Shown: positions 48,701 through 58,530 of the stretch, piece by piece | Numbering within the stretch: the first letter of the stretch is position 1 | Layout of the letters: each line of letters begins with the position of its first letter | Source of the DNA: Saccharothrix sp. S26 | GTDB lineage: Bacteria; Actinomycetota; Actinomycetes; Mycobacteriales; Pseudonocardiaceae | Assembly (NCBI RefSeq): GCF_021390395.1 | Contig: NZ_JAJUWT010000004.1 | Location: 338,234-402,233, forward strand | Direction of reading: 5' to 3' | DNA: 64,000 nucleotides | The notes under the pieces: generated by a model | Database searches by the model: none | Seen by the model: only the letters and a program-made list of their open reading frames with translations | Told to the model about the DNA's origin: nothing | Made by a program: the position numbers and the translations under genes

Positions 48701-49447
48701 GTCCACGGCGTACCGGGACCGGTTGTCGGTGTCGTTGGCCCAGGACGCGACCTCGGCCATGTTCGGCTTGTCGCCGTCGGGCGCGCCGGGTGCGACCGGG
48801 ATGAACGACGGTTCGAACGCGAACGGGAACGACGCGGAGGAGCGCGCGGCCAGCGCGAGGCGGCTGACCAGCGTGGGCAGCTTGTCGGCGGCGAAGTCGT
48901 CGCGGCCGTCGGGGTCGCGGCGGAACGAGAAGCTGCCCTGGTGGGTGGCCTGCACGAGGGTCTGGCCGAGGTCGTCGTGGGTGACCGTGGGCACGCCCGC
49001 GAGCAGCGTCGTGGTGATCCGCAGGTCGACCGGGCGGTCCTCCTGCGGGGTGAAGTCGGTGGTCAGGCGTTCGAGCGCTTCCTGGAGCCGGGGGAGGAAG
49101 AACTCGTCACCCCGGAGCAGGGAGACGGGCTGGCCGCGGAACGGGGTGCGCAGCAGTTGCTCCATCCGTCCCTGCTCGGCCCACAGGTCACGCAGCCGTT
49201 CCAGCCGAGCGTTGGCGTTGACCTGGGACAACGCCAACGCGGCCCCGTTGATGCCGCCCGCGGACGTGCCCGTGATGACGTCGGCGCGGGCCGTGCTGCC
49301 GACCATGTCCAGCAGGTCGGCGTACGGGCCGTCACCCCGGGTGAGCCGGTCGAGCTCGAGCACGACCCCGCCCATCCACACCGCCAGGCTGACACCCCCG
49401 TTGAGCACGACGGCGAACCGGATCTGCTCCCTCGGCACCTCGACCAT
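45800..49447 (-). CDS. Large patatin-like phospholipase with C-terminal membrane domain (DUF3376 type)
   Basis: 1215 residues. N-terminal patatin domain (about 8-300): oxyanion-type NGGVSLAVWMGGVV (16-29), nucleophile elbow GTSAGG with Ser62, and catalytic Asp in AVDGGVLVNTP (about 245-255). A long helical middle follows, as in DUF3376 proteins. Residues about 870-1160 carry about eight membrane segments. The C-terminus is cytoplasmic-like. Predicted lipid acyl hydrolase at the membrane. The ATG at 49447 is preceded by GGGAG; the frame extends to 49486 without a site. Palindromic 22-bp arrays bracket the gene on both sides. Confidence 0.82.
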   Translation of the reverse strand: MVEVPREQIRFAVVLNGGVSLAVWMGGVVLELDRLTRGDGPYADLLDMVGSTARADVITGTSAGGINGAALALSQVNANARLERLRDLWAEQGRMEQLLRTPFRGQPVSLLRGDEFFLPRLQEALERLTTDFTPQEDRPVDLRITTTLLAGVPTVTHDDLGQTLVQATHQGSFSFRRDPDGRDDFAADKLPTLVSRLALAARSSASFPFAFEPSFIPVAPGAPDGDKPNMAEVASWANDTDNRSRYAVDGGVLVNTPTKEALEAIDRMPAEGPVRRVMLLVFPHAPEAVVEPVAPVDGALPSTIATGGKLLGALTSQSGRTYVDRIEEHNRNAASRRGGRNALLDRLASGGSVTEKLYALAATLHDHYEDVRMRHAARDVTTRQFQVPGANAAGWTFERVRAAAEAAQREYRAEHGKLPYVPTEPQPAALPDHGWPWGITMAERLASAAMDVLKRLVWVMPDAERLAMARTNLFDVRAKLRAARVELDEHWTTGRAEELDQEYWERRVRRFAEKMLAEPDGVGSRVREQVDRIAGVLGDAHDILDQLDDEQLRVGELRSWHRLLTGPRTDAEAAAGLVAGELWLSRALALEVATTCLADDTRGGLDQAVELVQISLQTRNAFAEYSLTAEDKAGGASLHRFSGFLKRSWRVNDWIWGRLDGATMLCKVVFDPKRLLRVDRLTGGGGDPLDRAAAKVDELVVKLFGDGLPDELAPCVERAKAELGKVYADPDGDHPPTCAALAELAAWGLHVRIICEELPALRAAILADRHEGADRRSRGELFLEEQAALLARLPVRTDADRVEVGVRGLSAFDRAGIGREPLVQEASSDQVIRTAATAAAVAVTVADSDNSGLGTAKPLTRTLRGAALLPYWTITGLTRGGRLAQFLGLLGFALGGALLVLSLFDLLPPWAVGPAAAFGGGTLLAAFGYAALRSGTLLHGLVLLSPVIPLVTVAIDRTRDALASGETGDQAVTGMVAVGGVLLVVVGLLIIGSLPAPVGTPLAVLGKVRLKPRLLVRVLVAAAIVVGVWAVVRYRLYDLSPALVVIGTAVAILFGGVTSYVLGSSLRRWRQVDGVWDTEAAEPPASATAGWAAVYGSVLLLVAAVVQVFSLRFTGWEAVLGTALAFGLVLLLVTTWWVPLRARRTIAKSLVEQMSIVDFDPDDVDQALLKRLEGHGMLFKFLTELDATGHPRLTPTGHRVAHRAARLSTTGTDLD

Positions 49448-49520
49448 CAGGCACTCCCTCCCCGCAGCCCCCGGATCCTCCCGCACCCCCTACCTCGCCA
49501 CCCGCCCCTCCTCAGTTACA

Positions 49521-49663
49521 CGGCGTGTCCTACGCACAGAACGCGCGTGTCCTACGTTCGGAACACCCGAGTCGAGCGTTCAGAACACAGGCCGGCTGAC
49601 CTGAGCGTTCAACATGGGGTACCGGAACGTAGGACACGCGCGTTCTGGACGTAGGACACGCGC
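49521..49663. repeat. Dispersed 22-bp unit repeat, array 4 (3 + 3 units, palindromic)
   Basis: Plus-oriented units 49521-49542, 49543-49564 and terminal form 49565-49586; an 11-base centre; minus-oriented 49598-49619 (terminal form), 49620-49641 and 49642-49663. Core here is GTCCTACGTTCGGAAC with a GCGCGT prefix. It lies 12 bases after the mptB stop and upstream of the patatin gene, both on the minus strand. Confidence 0.9.
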
Positions 49664-49675
49664 GGTGGGGAAAGG

Positions 49676-51259
49676 TCAGGCGGAGCCGGGGAGGGGGTCG
49701 CGTTTGATCAGGGGGAGCACCTGCTTGCGGGCCACGAAGAGGCACGCGGCGAAGGCGATCAGGGCGGCCAGGACGGCCTGCGGGACGATGTAGGCACGGC
49801 CGTCGAACGCCGAGCCCGTCGGCGGCAGGATGACCGCGATCACGGCGCTGGCGGTGGTGGCGAAGACCCGGAAACGGCGTGCCAGAACGGCCGTGGCCAG
49901 CGGCAACGCCGCCCACAGCACGTACCACGGTTGCAGCACCGGCCCGAGCACGAGCACCGCGCCCAGGCCCGCGCCGAGCCCGTTCATGGCCTTGATCCGA
50001 CCCCGGAACGCCTTCCACAGCAGCGTCGCCACGATCACCACCGACACGGCCTGCGTCACCAGCCGCATCAGCACGACCATCGACTCGGTGTGGTTGCCCA
50101 GCCCGAGCAGCAGCCCCAGCCCGCCGCCCATGAACCCCATCGCGGTCGGCGGGGACATCCAGCTCTTGACCGTGCTGGCGACGTTCAGCGTCTCGACCCA
50201 CCCGAACCCGAGCCCGGTGCCCACGCACGTCCCCACCATCACCACACCCGAGATGACCAGCAACAACAACGCCGCCCGCACCAGGTCGGAGAACCGGCCG
50301 CCCCACCGCCGCGCGATCATCACGCCCAGGAACCCCAGCGCCAGCGCGGCCGGGATCTTCACCGCCGCACCCATCGTGATCATGGTCGCGCCGAGCACGA
50401 TCCACAGCAGCTCGTCGCGCGTCATGGGCGTGCCCGGCGTCACGGGCATCCTGCGCAACGCCAGCTCCAGCCCCACCAGCATCAGGCCGATCGCCAGGCC
50501 CTCGTTGTGCACGCCCACGACCAGGTGGAACAGCACCAGCGGGTTCGCCGCGCCCAGCCACAGCGCGCTCACCGGCGGCACGCCGAACCGCCGCGCCAGC
50601 CGCGGCAGCGCCCACACGATCATCGCCAGGCCCAGCAGCGCCAGCATCCGGTGCAGGAAGATGCCCGGCAGCACGCTGTCGCCGGTCACCATCGAGATGA
50701 CCCGCCCGGCGGCCAGGAACAGCGGCCCGTACGGCGCGGGCGTCTCGCGCCAGATGTTCGGCACGTTCTTCGTCAGGTCGTGCTCGACGCCCAGCGCCGT
50801 GGCGGGGCCCAGCTCGTACGGGTCCTGCCCGTTGGCCGCGATCTGCGACTGCGCCAGGTAGCTGTAGACGTCCCGGCTGAACATGGGCAGCACGAACACC
50901 AGCGGCGTGATCCACATCAGCAGCGTGCGGTCGAGCTGGCTGCGCGACACCAGCCGGGGCCTGCCCGGCCGGGCGAACCGGCCCAGCCACAGCCACGCCG
51001 ACACGATCAGGAACATGCCGGTCCACACCGCGCCCATGGACGCGCTGGGCATCCGCACGAACAGCCCCAGCAGCGGCGTGCCCGGCAACGGGCTGAACAC
51101 GGGCGCCGCGCCGGACCCGAGGGAGCCGACCGCCATCAGCAGCGCGCCGACGGTGCCCCAGCGGCGGATCACGTCGAGCTGTCGCCGTTCGGGCGCGTCG
51201 AGGGGTGCTGCCTCGCCGATCTCGCTCCGGTTCGCCATCACCATTCCGCCCGCCGCCAC
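49676..51259 (-). CDS. mptB: Alpha-1,6-mannosyltransferase MptB-like, polyprenol-phosphate dependent
   Basis: 527 residues, GT-C fold with about 13 membrane segments. The first periplasmic loop holds FSRDVYSYLAQ (Asp of the GT-C active site, about 127-137) and PAPYGPLF. MptB starts the mannan core of lipomannan in mycobacteria and corynebacteria; in this lineage the acceptor may differ. Its place divergent from sufR is the same as in mycobacteria. The GTG at 51259 is chosen because TACCCT lies six bases before it (leaderless pattern); ATGs at 51244 and 51238 are alternatives. Confidence 0.85.
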   Translation of the reverse strand: MAAGGMVMANRSEIGEAAPLDAPERRQLDVIRRWGTVGALLMAVGSLGSGAAPVFSPLPGTPLLGLFVRMPSASMGAVWTGMFLIVSAWLWLGRFARPGRPRLVSRSQLDRTLLMWITPLVFVLPMFSRDVYSYLAQSQIAANGQDPYELGPATALGVEHDLTKNVPNIWRETPAPYGPLFLAAGRVISMVTGDSVLPGIFLHRMLALLGLAMIVWALPRLARRFGVPPVSALWLGAANPLVLFHLVVGVHNEGLAIGLMLVGLELALRRMPVTPGTPMTRDELLWIVLGATMITMGAAVKIPAALALGFLGVMIARRWGGRFSDLVRAALLLLVISGVVMVGTCVGTGLGFGWVETLNVASTVKSWMSPPTAMGFMGGGLGLLLGLGNHTESMVVLMRLVTQAVSVVIVATLLWKAFRGRIKAMNGLGAGLGAVLVLGPVLQPWYVLWAALPLATAVLARRFRVFATTASAVIAVILPPTGSAFDGRAYIVPQAVLAALIAFAACLFVARKQVLPLIKRDPLPGSA

Positions 51260-51319
51260 GTCCGAAGGGTAGCGACCGGCCCCGCCGCGTGACTCGGGTC
51301 ACCCGATCCCCGCCGATCT

Positions 51320-51348
51320 TTGCGACCGCCCGCGAAATACGCAACACT
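51320..51348 (+). promoter_or_regulatory. Probable sufR promoter overlapping the operator
   Basis: TTGCGA (51320-51325), 17 bases, AACACT (51343-51348), then six bases to the GTG at 51355. The -10 is atypical in its first base, but spacing is right and predicts a leaderless sufR message. Confidence 0.4.
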
Positions 51349-51355
51349 GGTGTTG
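51342..51355. promoter_or_regulatory. Probable SufR operator, CAAC-N6-GTTG
   Basis: CAAC-ACTGGT-GTTG, a perfect short palindrome with 6-base centre. It matches the site I recall being reported for Streptomyces SufR. It covers the -10 region and touches the sufR start codon, so bound SufR would block its own operon. It is also within 100 bases of the divergent mptB start. Confidence 0.7.
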
Positions 51356-52056
51356 TGAAAAACGCCGGGACCGAATCGACCGCCGTGCCGTCCGGGCACG
51401 ACGGCCGTACCCGGCACGCCGTCGCACGGCTCCTCCTGGAGCAGGGCCCGGTGACCGCGGCCTCGGTCGCGGAACAGCTGGGCCTGAGCCCCACGGCGGT
51501 GCGCCGGCACATCGACGCGCTGGTGGCCGACGGTGAGGCGACCAGCAGGGAGGCCCCGCGGAGGGGTCAGCGCGGCCGGGGTCGCCCGGCCAAGCTCTTC
51601 CTGCTGACCGAGCAGGGGCGGGCCCGCTTCGGGCACGCCTACGACGACCTCGCCGTGGCCGCGTTGCGGTTCCTCGCCGAACAGGGCGGGGAGGAGGCGG
51701 TACGAACCTTCGCCGAACGACGGGTGTCCGCATTCGTCGACCGGCACCGCGCGGCCATCGTCACCCAGCCCGACGCCGCGGACCGGGCCAAGGCCCTCGC
51801 GGTGGCGTTGACCAGGGAGGGCTACGCTGCCTCGGCGCGCCACGTGGGGGCGGGCGAGCAGCTCTGCCAGCACCTGTGCCCCGTGGCGCACGTAGCGGCG
51901 GAGTTCCCGCAGCTGTGCGAGACCGAGACGGCGGCGTTCGCCGACCTGCTCGGCACGCACGTCCAGCGCCTGGCCACCATCGCCCGCGGCGATGCCGTGT
52001 GCACGACGCACATCCCGAACACACCCCGGATCCCAGATGGAGGGGAGCCCGCATGA
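51355..52056 (+). CDS. sufR: Fe-S-sensing repressor SufR
   Basis: 233 residues. N-terminal winged helix-turn-helix (about 18-85): [24 protein letters not shown] and a Gly/Arg-rich wing [13 protein letters not shown]. The C-terminal domain has Cys residues in [22 protein letters not shown], spaced for an Fe-S cluster. It represses the downstream suf operon when clusters are plentiful. The GTG at 51355 fits the promoter and operator; the frame continues upstream without support. The stop overlaps sufB (ATGA). Confidence 0.93.
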   Translation: MKNAGTESTAVPSGHDGRTRHAVARLLLEQGPVTAASVAEQLGLSPTAVRRHIDALVADGEATSREAPRRGQRGRGRPAKLFLLTEQGRARFGHAYDDLAVAALRFLAEQGGEEAVRTFAERRVSAFVDRHRAAIVTQPDAADRAKALAVALTREGYAASARHVGAGEQLCQHLCPVAHVAAEFPQLCETETAAFADLLGTHVQRLATIARGDAVCTTHIPNTPRIPDGGEPA

Positions 52057-53498
52057 CTGCCGCTGCCGAGCAGCGCACCACCACAGCCCCGCTCACCCAG
52101 GAAGAGACCCTGGCGAGCATCGGCAACTACGAGTTCGGCTGGGCCGACTCGGACGTGGCAGGCGCGAGCGCTCGCCGGGGCCTGAACGAGGACGTCGTTC
52201 GGGACATCTCGGCGAAGAAGAACGAGCCCGAGTGGATGCTGGACTTCCGGCTGAAGGCGCTGCGCCTGTTCGACCGCAAGCCGATGCCGACGTGGGGTTC
52301 GGACCTGTCGGGCATCGACTTCGACAACATCAAGTACTTCGTCCGGTCGACCGAGAAGCAGGCGGCGACCTGGGACGACCTGCCCGACGACATCAAGAAC
52401 ACCTACGACAAGCTGGGCATCCCGGAGGCGGAGAAGCAGCGCCTGGTCTCCGGCGTCGCGGCCCAGTACGAGTCCGAGGTCGTCTACCACAAGATCCGCG
52501 AGGACCTCGAGGAGCAGGGTGTCATCTTCCTCGACACCGACACGGCCCTCAAGGAGCACCCGGAGCTGTTCAAGGAGTACTTCGGCTCCGTCATCCCGTC
52601 GGGTGACAACAAGTTCTCCGCGCTGAACTCCGCGGTGTGGTCGGGCGGCTCGTTCATCTACGTGCCGAAGGGCGTGCACGTCGAGATCCCGCTGCAGGCC
52701 TACTTCCGGATCAACACCGAGAACATGGGCCAGTTCGAGCGCACGCTGATCATCGTCGACGAGGGCGCGTACGTGCACTACGTCGAGGGCTGCACCGCGC
52801 CGATCTACTCGTCGGACTCGCTGCACTCCGCCGTCGTGGAGATCATCGTCAAGAAGGGTGGTCGCTGCCGCTACACGACCATCCAGAACTGGTCGAACAA
52901 CGTCTACAACCTGGTCACCAAGCGCGCGAAGGCCGAAGAGGGCGCGACCATGGAGTGGATCGACGGCAACATCGGCTCCAAGGTCACCATGAAGTACCCG
53001 GCCGTGTTCCTCATGGGCGAGCACGCCAAGGGCGAGGTCCTCTCGATCGCGTTCGCGGGCGAGGGCCAGCACCAGGACGCGGGCGCGAAGATGGTCCACA
53101 TGGCGCCGCACACGTCGTCCACGATCGTGTCGAAGTCGGTGGCGCGCGGCGGCGGCCGCACCTCCTACCGCGGCCTCGTGCAGGTCAACAAGCGGGCGCA
53201 CCACTCGAAGTCCACGGTCAAGTGCGACGCGCTGCTGGTGGACAACATCAGCCGCTCGGACACCTACCCCTACGTCGACGTCCGCGAGGACGACGTGTCG
53301 ATGGGCCACGAGGCCACCGTCTCGAAGGTCTCCGAGGACCAGTTGTTCTACCTGATGTCCCGCGGTCTCAACGAGGACGAGGCCATGGCGATGATCGTGC
53401 GCGGGTTCGTCGAGCCCATCGCGCGCGAGCTGCCGATGGAGTACGCCCTCGAGCTGAACCGCCTGATCGAGCTGCAGATGGAAGGGGCCGTCGGCTGA
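52053..53498 (+). CDS. sufB: Fe-S cluster assembly scaffold protein SufB
   Basis: 481 residues, standard length and without the intein found in the mycobacterial gene. Scaffold of the SufBC2D complex. Visible are [10 protein letters not shown] near the N-terminus, [38 protein letters not shown] (about 250-270, with the Cys used in cluster assembly), [18 protein letters not shown] and [29 protein letters not shown] precedes the ATG. Confidence 0.97.
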   Translation: MTAAAEQRTTTAPLTQEETLASIGNYEFGWADSDVAGASARRGLNEDVVRDISAKKNEPEWMLDFRLKALRLFDRKPMPTWGSDLSGIDFDNIKYFVRSTEKQAATWDDLPDDIKNTYDKLGIPEAEKQRLVSGVAAQYESEVVYHKIREDLEEQGVIFLDTDTALKEHPELFKEYFGSVIPSGDNKFSALNSAVWSGGSFIYVPKGVHVEIPLQAYFRINTENMGQFERTLIIVDEGAYVHYVEGCTAPIYSSDSLHSAVVEIIVKKGGRCRYTTIQNWSNNVYNLVTKRAKAEEGATMEWIDGNIGSKVTMKYPAVFLMGEHAKGEVLSIAFAGEGQHQDAGAKMVHMAPHTSSTIVSKSVARGGGRTSYRGLVQVNKRAHHSKSTVKCDALLVDNISRSDTYPYVDVREDDVSMGHEATVSKVSEDQLFYLMSRGLNEDEAMAMIVRGFVEPIARELPMEYALELNRLIELQMEGAVG

Positions 53499-53499
53499 C

Positions 53500-54675
53500 A
53501 TGGCCGTCACCACCGAAGACCAGCAACACGGCCTGACGGCCCACTCGCACGGTGCAGGTGCTCCCGTCACGTCGCGCGCCGACCACTTCACGTCGTTCGA
53601 CGTGAACGCGTTCGAGGTGCCCGGGGGTCGCGAGGAGATCTGGCGCTTCACCCCCATGAAGCGCCTGGCGAACCTGCACAACGGCGCCGAGGCGACCGGC
53701 ACGGCCACCGTCGAGGTCACCGCCGCCGAGGGCGTCGCGGTCGAGACCGCGGCCCGCGGCGACGAGCGGCTCGGCACCGCGGGCACCCCCGGTGACCGGG
53801 TCGCCGCCCAGGCGTGGTCGTCGTTCACCGAGGCCACCGTCGTCACCCTCCCCGGTGACGCGAAGTCCGAGCCGACCACGATCACCGTGACCGGCCCGGG
53901 CGCGGGCCAGGTCGCCTACGGCCACCTGCACGTGCACGCCAAGCCGTTCGCCGAGGGTGTCGTCGTGATCGACCACCGCGGCTCCGGCGCGTACGCCGAC
54001 AACGTCGAGTTCGTCGTCGGTGACGGCGCGCACCTGACCGTGGTCGCCATCCAGGACTGGGCCGACGACGCGGTGCACGTCTCCGCGCACCACGCCAAGC
54101 TGGGCCGTGACGCCACGTTCAAGCACACCGTCGTCACCCTCGGCGGCGACGTGGTCCGTCTCACCCCGGTCGTCACCTACACCGGGCGCGGCGGCGACGC
54201 CGAGCTGCTCGGCCTGTACTTCGCCGACGCGGGCCAGCACCTCGAGCACCGCACCTTCGTCGACCACGCGGTGTCCAACTGCCGCAGCAACGTCGTCTAC
54301 AAGGGCGCGTTGCAGGGCGAGGACGCGCACACGGTGTGGATCGGCGACGTGCTGATCCGCGCCGCGGCCGAGGGCACGGAGACCTTCGAGCTCAACCGCA
54401 ACCTGGTGCTCACCGACGGCGCGCGCGCCGACTCGGTGCCCAACCTGGAGATCGAGACCGGCGAGATCGAGGGCGCGGGCCACGCCAGCGCCACCGGCCG
54501 GTTCGACGACGAGCAGCTGTTCTACCTCCAGGCCCGCGGCATCCCGGAGGAGCAGGCACGCAGGCTGGTCGTGCGCGGGTTCTTCCACGAGATCCTGCTC
54601 AAGATCGGCGTTCCCGAGGTGCGCGAGCGCCTGGAAGCCGCCATCGAGGCGGAACTCGAAGCGGTGGGCGCGTGA
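53500..54675 (+). CDS. sufD: Fe-S cluster assembly protein SufD
   Basis: 391 residues, paralogue of SufB. Visible are EEIWRFTPMKRLANL near the N-terminus, the beta-helix core, NCRSNVVYKGALQGE, and the C-terminal VPNLEIETGEIEGAGHAS and QLFYLQARGIPEEQARRLVV. One base separates it from sufB; its stop overlaps the Rieske gene (GTGA). Confidence 0.96.
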   Translation: MAVTTEDQQHGLTAHSHGAGAPVTSRADHFTSFDVNAFEVPGGREEIWRFTPMKRLANLHNGAEATGTATVEVTAAEGVAVETAARGDERLGTAGTPGDRVAAQAWSSFTEATVVTLPGDAKSEPTTITVTGPGAGQVAYGHLHVHAKPFAEGVVVIDHRGSGAYADNVEFVVGDGAHLTVVAIQDWADDAVHVSAHHAKLGRDATFKHTVVTLGGDVVRLTPVVTYTGRGGDAELLGLYFADAGQHLEHRTFVDHAVSNCRSNVVYKGALQGEDAHTVWIGDVLIRAAAEGTETFELNRNLVLTDGARADSVPNLEIETGEIEGAGHASATGRFDDEQLFYLQARGIPEEQARRLVVRGFFHEILLKIGVPEVRERLEAAIEAELEAVGA

Positions 54676-54992
54676 TCAGGGTGTGCTCGCTGACCGACCT
54701 CGACGACCGCAAGCCCGCGGCGTTCGAGGTCGGCGACGAGTACACCCCGGTCGTGCTCGTCCGCGACGGCGAGACCGTGCACGCGCTGCGCGACCTGTGC
54801 TCGCACGCCGAGGTCGCGCTCAGCGAGGGCGAGGTGACGCGCAAGGGCGTGGAGTGCTGGCTGCACGGGTCGTGCTTCGACCTGCGCACCGGCCGCCCGT
54901 CCTCGCCGCCCGCCACCGAGCCGGTCGACGTGTTCGCCGTCGAACTCCGCGGTGACGACGTCTACGTGGACGTCGCCACCACCACGAACTGA
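54672..54992 (+). CDS. Rieske [2Fe-2S] ferredoxin of the suf operon
   Basis: 106 residues. Small Rieske protein with both ligand motifs: [11 protein letters not shown] (Cys-x-His) and [13 protein letters not shown] (Cys-x2-His). It resembles nitrite-reductase small-subunit or biphenyl-dioxygenase-type ferredoxins. Its place between sufD and sufC is usual in actinobacteria. It may supply electrons for assembly, but this is not established. GTG start in the sufD stop overlap. Confidence 0.93.
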   Translation: MIRVCSLTDLDDRKPAAFEVGDEYTPVVLVRDGETVHALRDLCSHAEVALSEGEVTRKGVECWLHGSCFDLRTGRPSSPPATEPVDVFAVELRGDDVYVDVATTTN

Positions 54993-55026
54993 CTTCCGCT
55001 CGCAACACCAGGAGAACGAAGCACCA

Positions 55027-57134
<2,108 letters not shown>

Positions 57135-57135
<1 letters not shown>

Positions 57136-57578
57136 TGCAGTTGCAGCAGATGTACCAGGAGATCATCCTGGACCACTACAAGAACCCCCACGGCCGCGGC
57201 CTGCGCGACCCGTACGACGCCGAGTCGCACCAGATCAACCCGACCTGCGGCGACGAGGTGACCCTGCGGGTCTCGCTCGACGGCGACACCGTGCGCGACG
57301 TGTCCTACGACGGCCAGGGCTGCTCCATCAGCCAGGCGTCCACCTCGGTGCTGACCGACCTGGTGGTGGGCAAGCCGCTGGGTGAGGCGTTCGAGAAGAT
57401 GGACGCGTTCGTGGAACTGATGCAGGGCCGCGGCCAGGTGGAGCCCGACGAGGACGTCCTGGAGGACGGCATCGCCTTCGCGGGCGTGGCGAAGTACCCG
57501 GCACGCGTGAAGTGCGCGCTGCTGGGCTGGATGGCTTTCAAGGACGCGGTGGCACGCAGCGAGGGAGCGAAGGCATGA
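57135..57578 (+). CDS. sufU: Sulfurtransferase/scaffold SufU
   Basis: 147 residues. SufU accepts persulfide from SufS through a zinc site. The three Cys ligands are visible in NPTCGDEV, QGCSISQAS and ARVKCALLGW, with the longer SufU insertion between. ATG in ATGA-type overlap with sufS; stop overlaps sufT. Confidence 0.96.
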
Positions 57579-57967
57579 CCGCCGAAGAAGACGTGGTGCG
57601 CGGCATCGAGGGCATGCCCGAACCGCCCGCGCCGAAGGCCGACGTGGCCGCGGTGGACGACGTCGAGGAGGCCATGCGCGACGTCGTCGACCCCGAACTG
57701 GGCATCAACGTCGTCGACCTGGGCCTGGTCTACGACATCCGGGTGGACGAGGAGAACGTCGCGCTCATCGACATGACGCTGACCTCCGCCGCCTGCCCGT
57801 TGACCGACGTCATCGAGGACCAGACCCGTTCGGCCCTGGTCGGCGGCGGTGGCGGCGGAATCGTCAACGACTTCCGCATCAACTGGGTCTGGATGCCCCC
57901 GTGGGGCCCGGAGAAGATCACCGACGACGGCCGCGAGCAACTGCGCGCCCTCGGCTTCACCGTCTGA
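57575..57967 (+). CDS. sufT: SufT / MIP18-like (DUF59) protein
   Basis: 130 residues. DUF59 domain (about 30-125) with VVDPELGINVVDLGLVYD, the catalytic-type Cys in TSAACPLTDVI and a C-terminal WVWMPPWGPEKI. Helps mature Fe-S proteins. Last gene of the operon, followed by a strong terminator. Confidence 0.95.
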   Translation: MTAEEDVVRGIEGMPEPPAPKADVAAVDDVEEAMRDVVDPELGINVVDLGLVYDIRVDEENVALIDMTLTSAACPLTDVIEDQTRSALVGGGGGGIVNDFRINWVWMPPWGPEKITDDGREQLRALGFTV

Positions 57968-57985
57968 CCCAGGGCATCCATCAGC

Positions 57986-58028
57986 GCGAAAAAGCGTCCT
58001 CGCCGGCTCGGCGAGGACGCTTTTTCGC
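57986..58028. terminator. Bidirectional intrinsic terminator, suf operon / CBS protein
   Basis: Perfect 19-bp stem (57986-58004 with 58010-58028), 5-base loop, with A5 on the left arm and T5 on the right arm. It serves both convergent transcripts and is the most classical terminator in the window. Confidence 0.92.
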
Positions 58029-58059
58029 CCTTCTCCGGCCCGTTCCGGGCGCGTGACCG

Positions 58060-58473
58060 TCAGCGGGCGTAGACGCGTTCGACGAATTCGGCGATCTGGT
58101 TGTCGTTCAGGTGACGGGACAGGTCGGCCTCCGAGACCATGCCGACCAGACGGTGTTCCTCGATGACCGGGAGCCGGCGGATCTGGTGCTCTTCCATCGT
58201 GCGCAGGACGTGGGACAGGTCGTCGTCCGCTTCGACCCAGTGCAGGTGACCGGACATCTCGCCCGCCTTCATGGAAGCGGGGTCGCGGCCTTCGGCCACG
58301 CAGCGCAGCACGATGTCACGGTCGGTGATGATGCCGTGCAGCTTGTCGTCCTCGCCGCAGATCGGCAACGAGCCGACGTTCAGCTCCCGCATCATCCGCG
58401 CCGCGTCACGCAGGCTCTGGTCCTCCTTGATGCACTGGACACCGGTGTTCATGATCTCCCGTGCGGTGGTCAT
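58060..58473 (-). CDS. Hrp1-like CBS-domain protein
   Basis: 137 residues made of two CBS domains: AREIMNTGVQCI with SLPICGEDDKLHGIITDRDIV, and GEMSGHLHWVEADDDL with RRLPVIEEHRLVGMVSEADL. It resembles hypoxic response protein 1 of mycobacteria. CBS pairs usually bind adenine nucleotides. The ATG at 58473 has a strong AAGGAGG; the frame to 58527 has no site. Confidence 0.9.
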   Translation of the reverse strand: MTTAREIMNTGVQCIKEDQSLRDAARMMRELNVGSLPICGEDDKLHGIITDRDIVLRCVAEGRDPASMKAGEMSGHLHWVEADDDLSHVLRTMEEHQIRRLPVIEEHRLVGMVSEADLSRHLNDNQIAEFVERVYAR

Positions 58474-58530
58474 GCCGAACCTCCTTCGTTCGCGTACGAC
58501 AAGGGTGCCCCCGACCGCCGGGCACACACC

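Noticed and set aside
45842..49654. 1270-residue open frame on the plus strand opposite the patatin gene
   Set aside because: Composition is Arg/His/Gln/Gly-rich with no domain features and it mirrors a well-supported minus-strand gene; it also runs into the repeat array. A shadow caused by high GC.
49530..49670. Short peptides such as RVSYVRN read through the repeat arrays as gene ends or starts
   Set aside because: The same peptide appears wherever the 22-bp unit extends a frame, so it is a translation of the repeat and not a protein motif.
52053..53498. Intein in SufB, as in mycobacteria
   Set aside because: The protein is 481 residues and continuous through the conserved motifs; no insertion.
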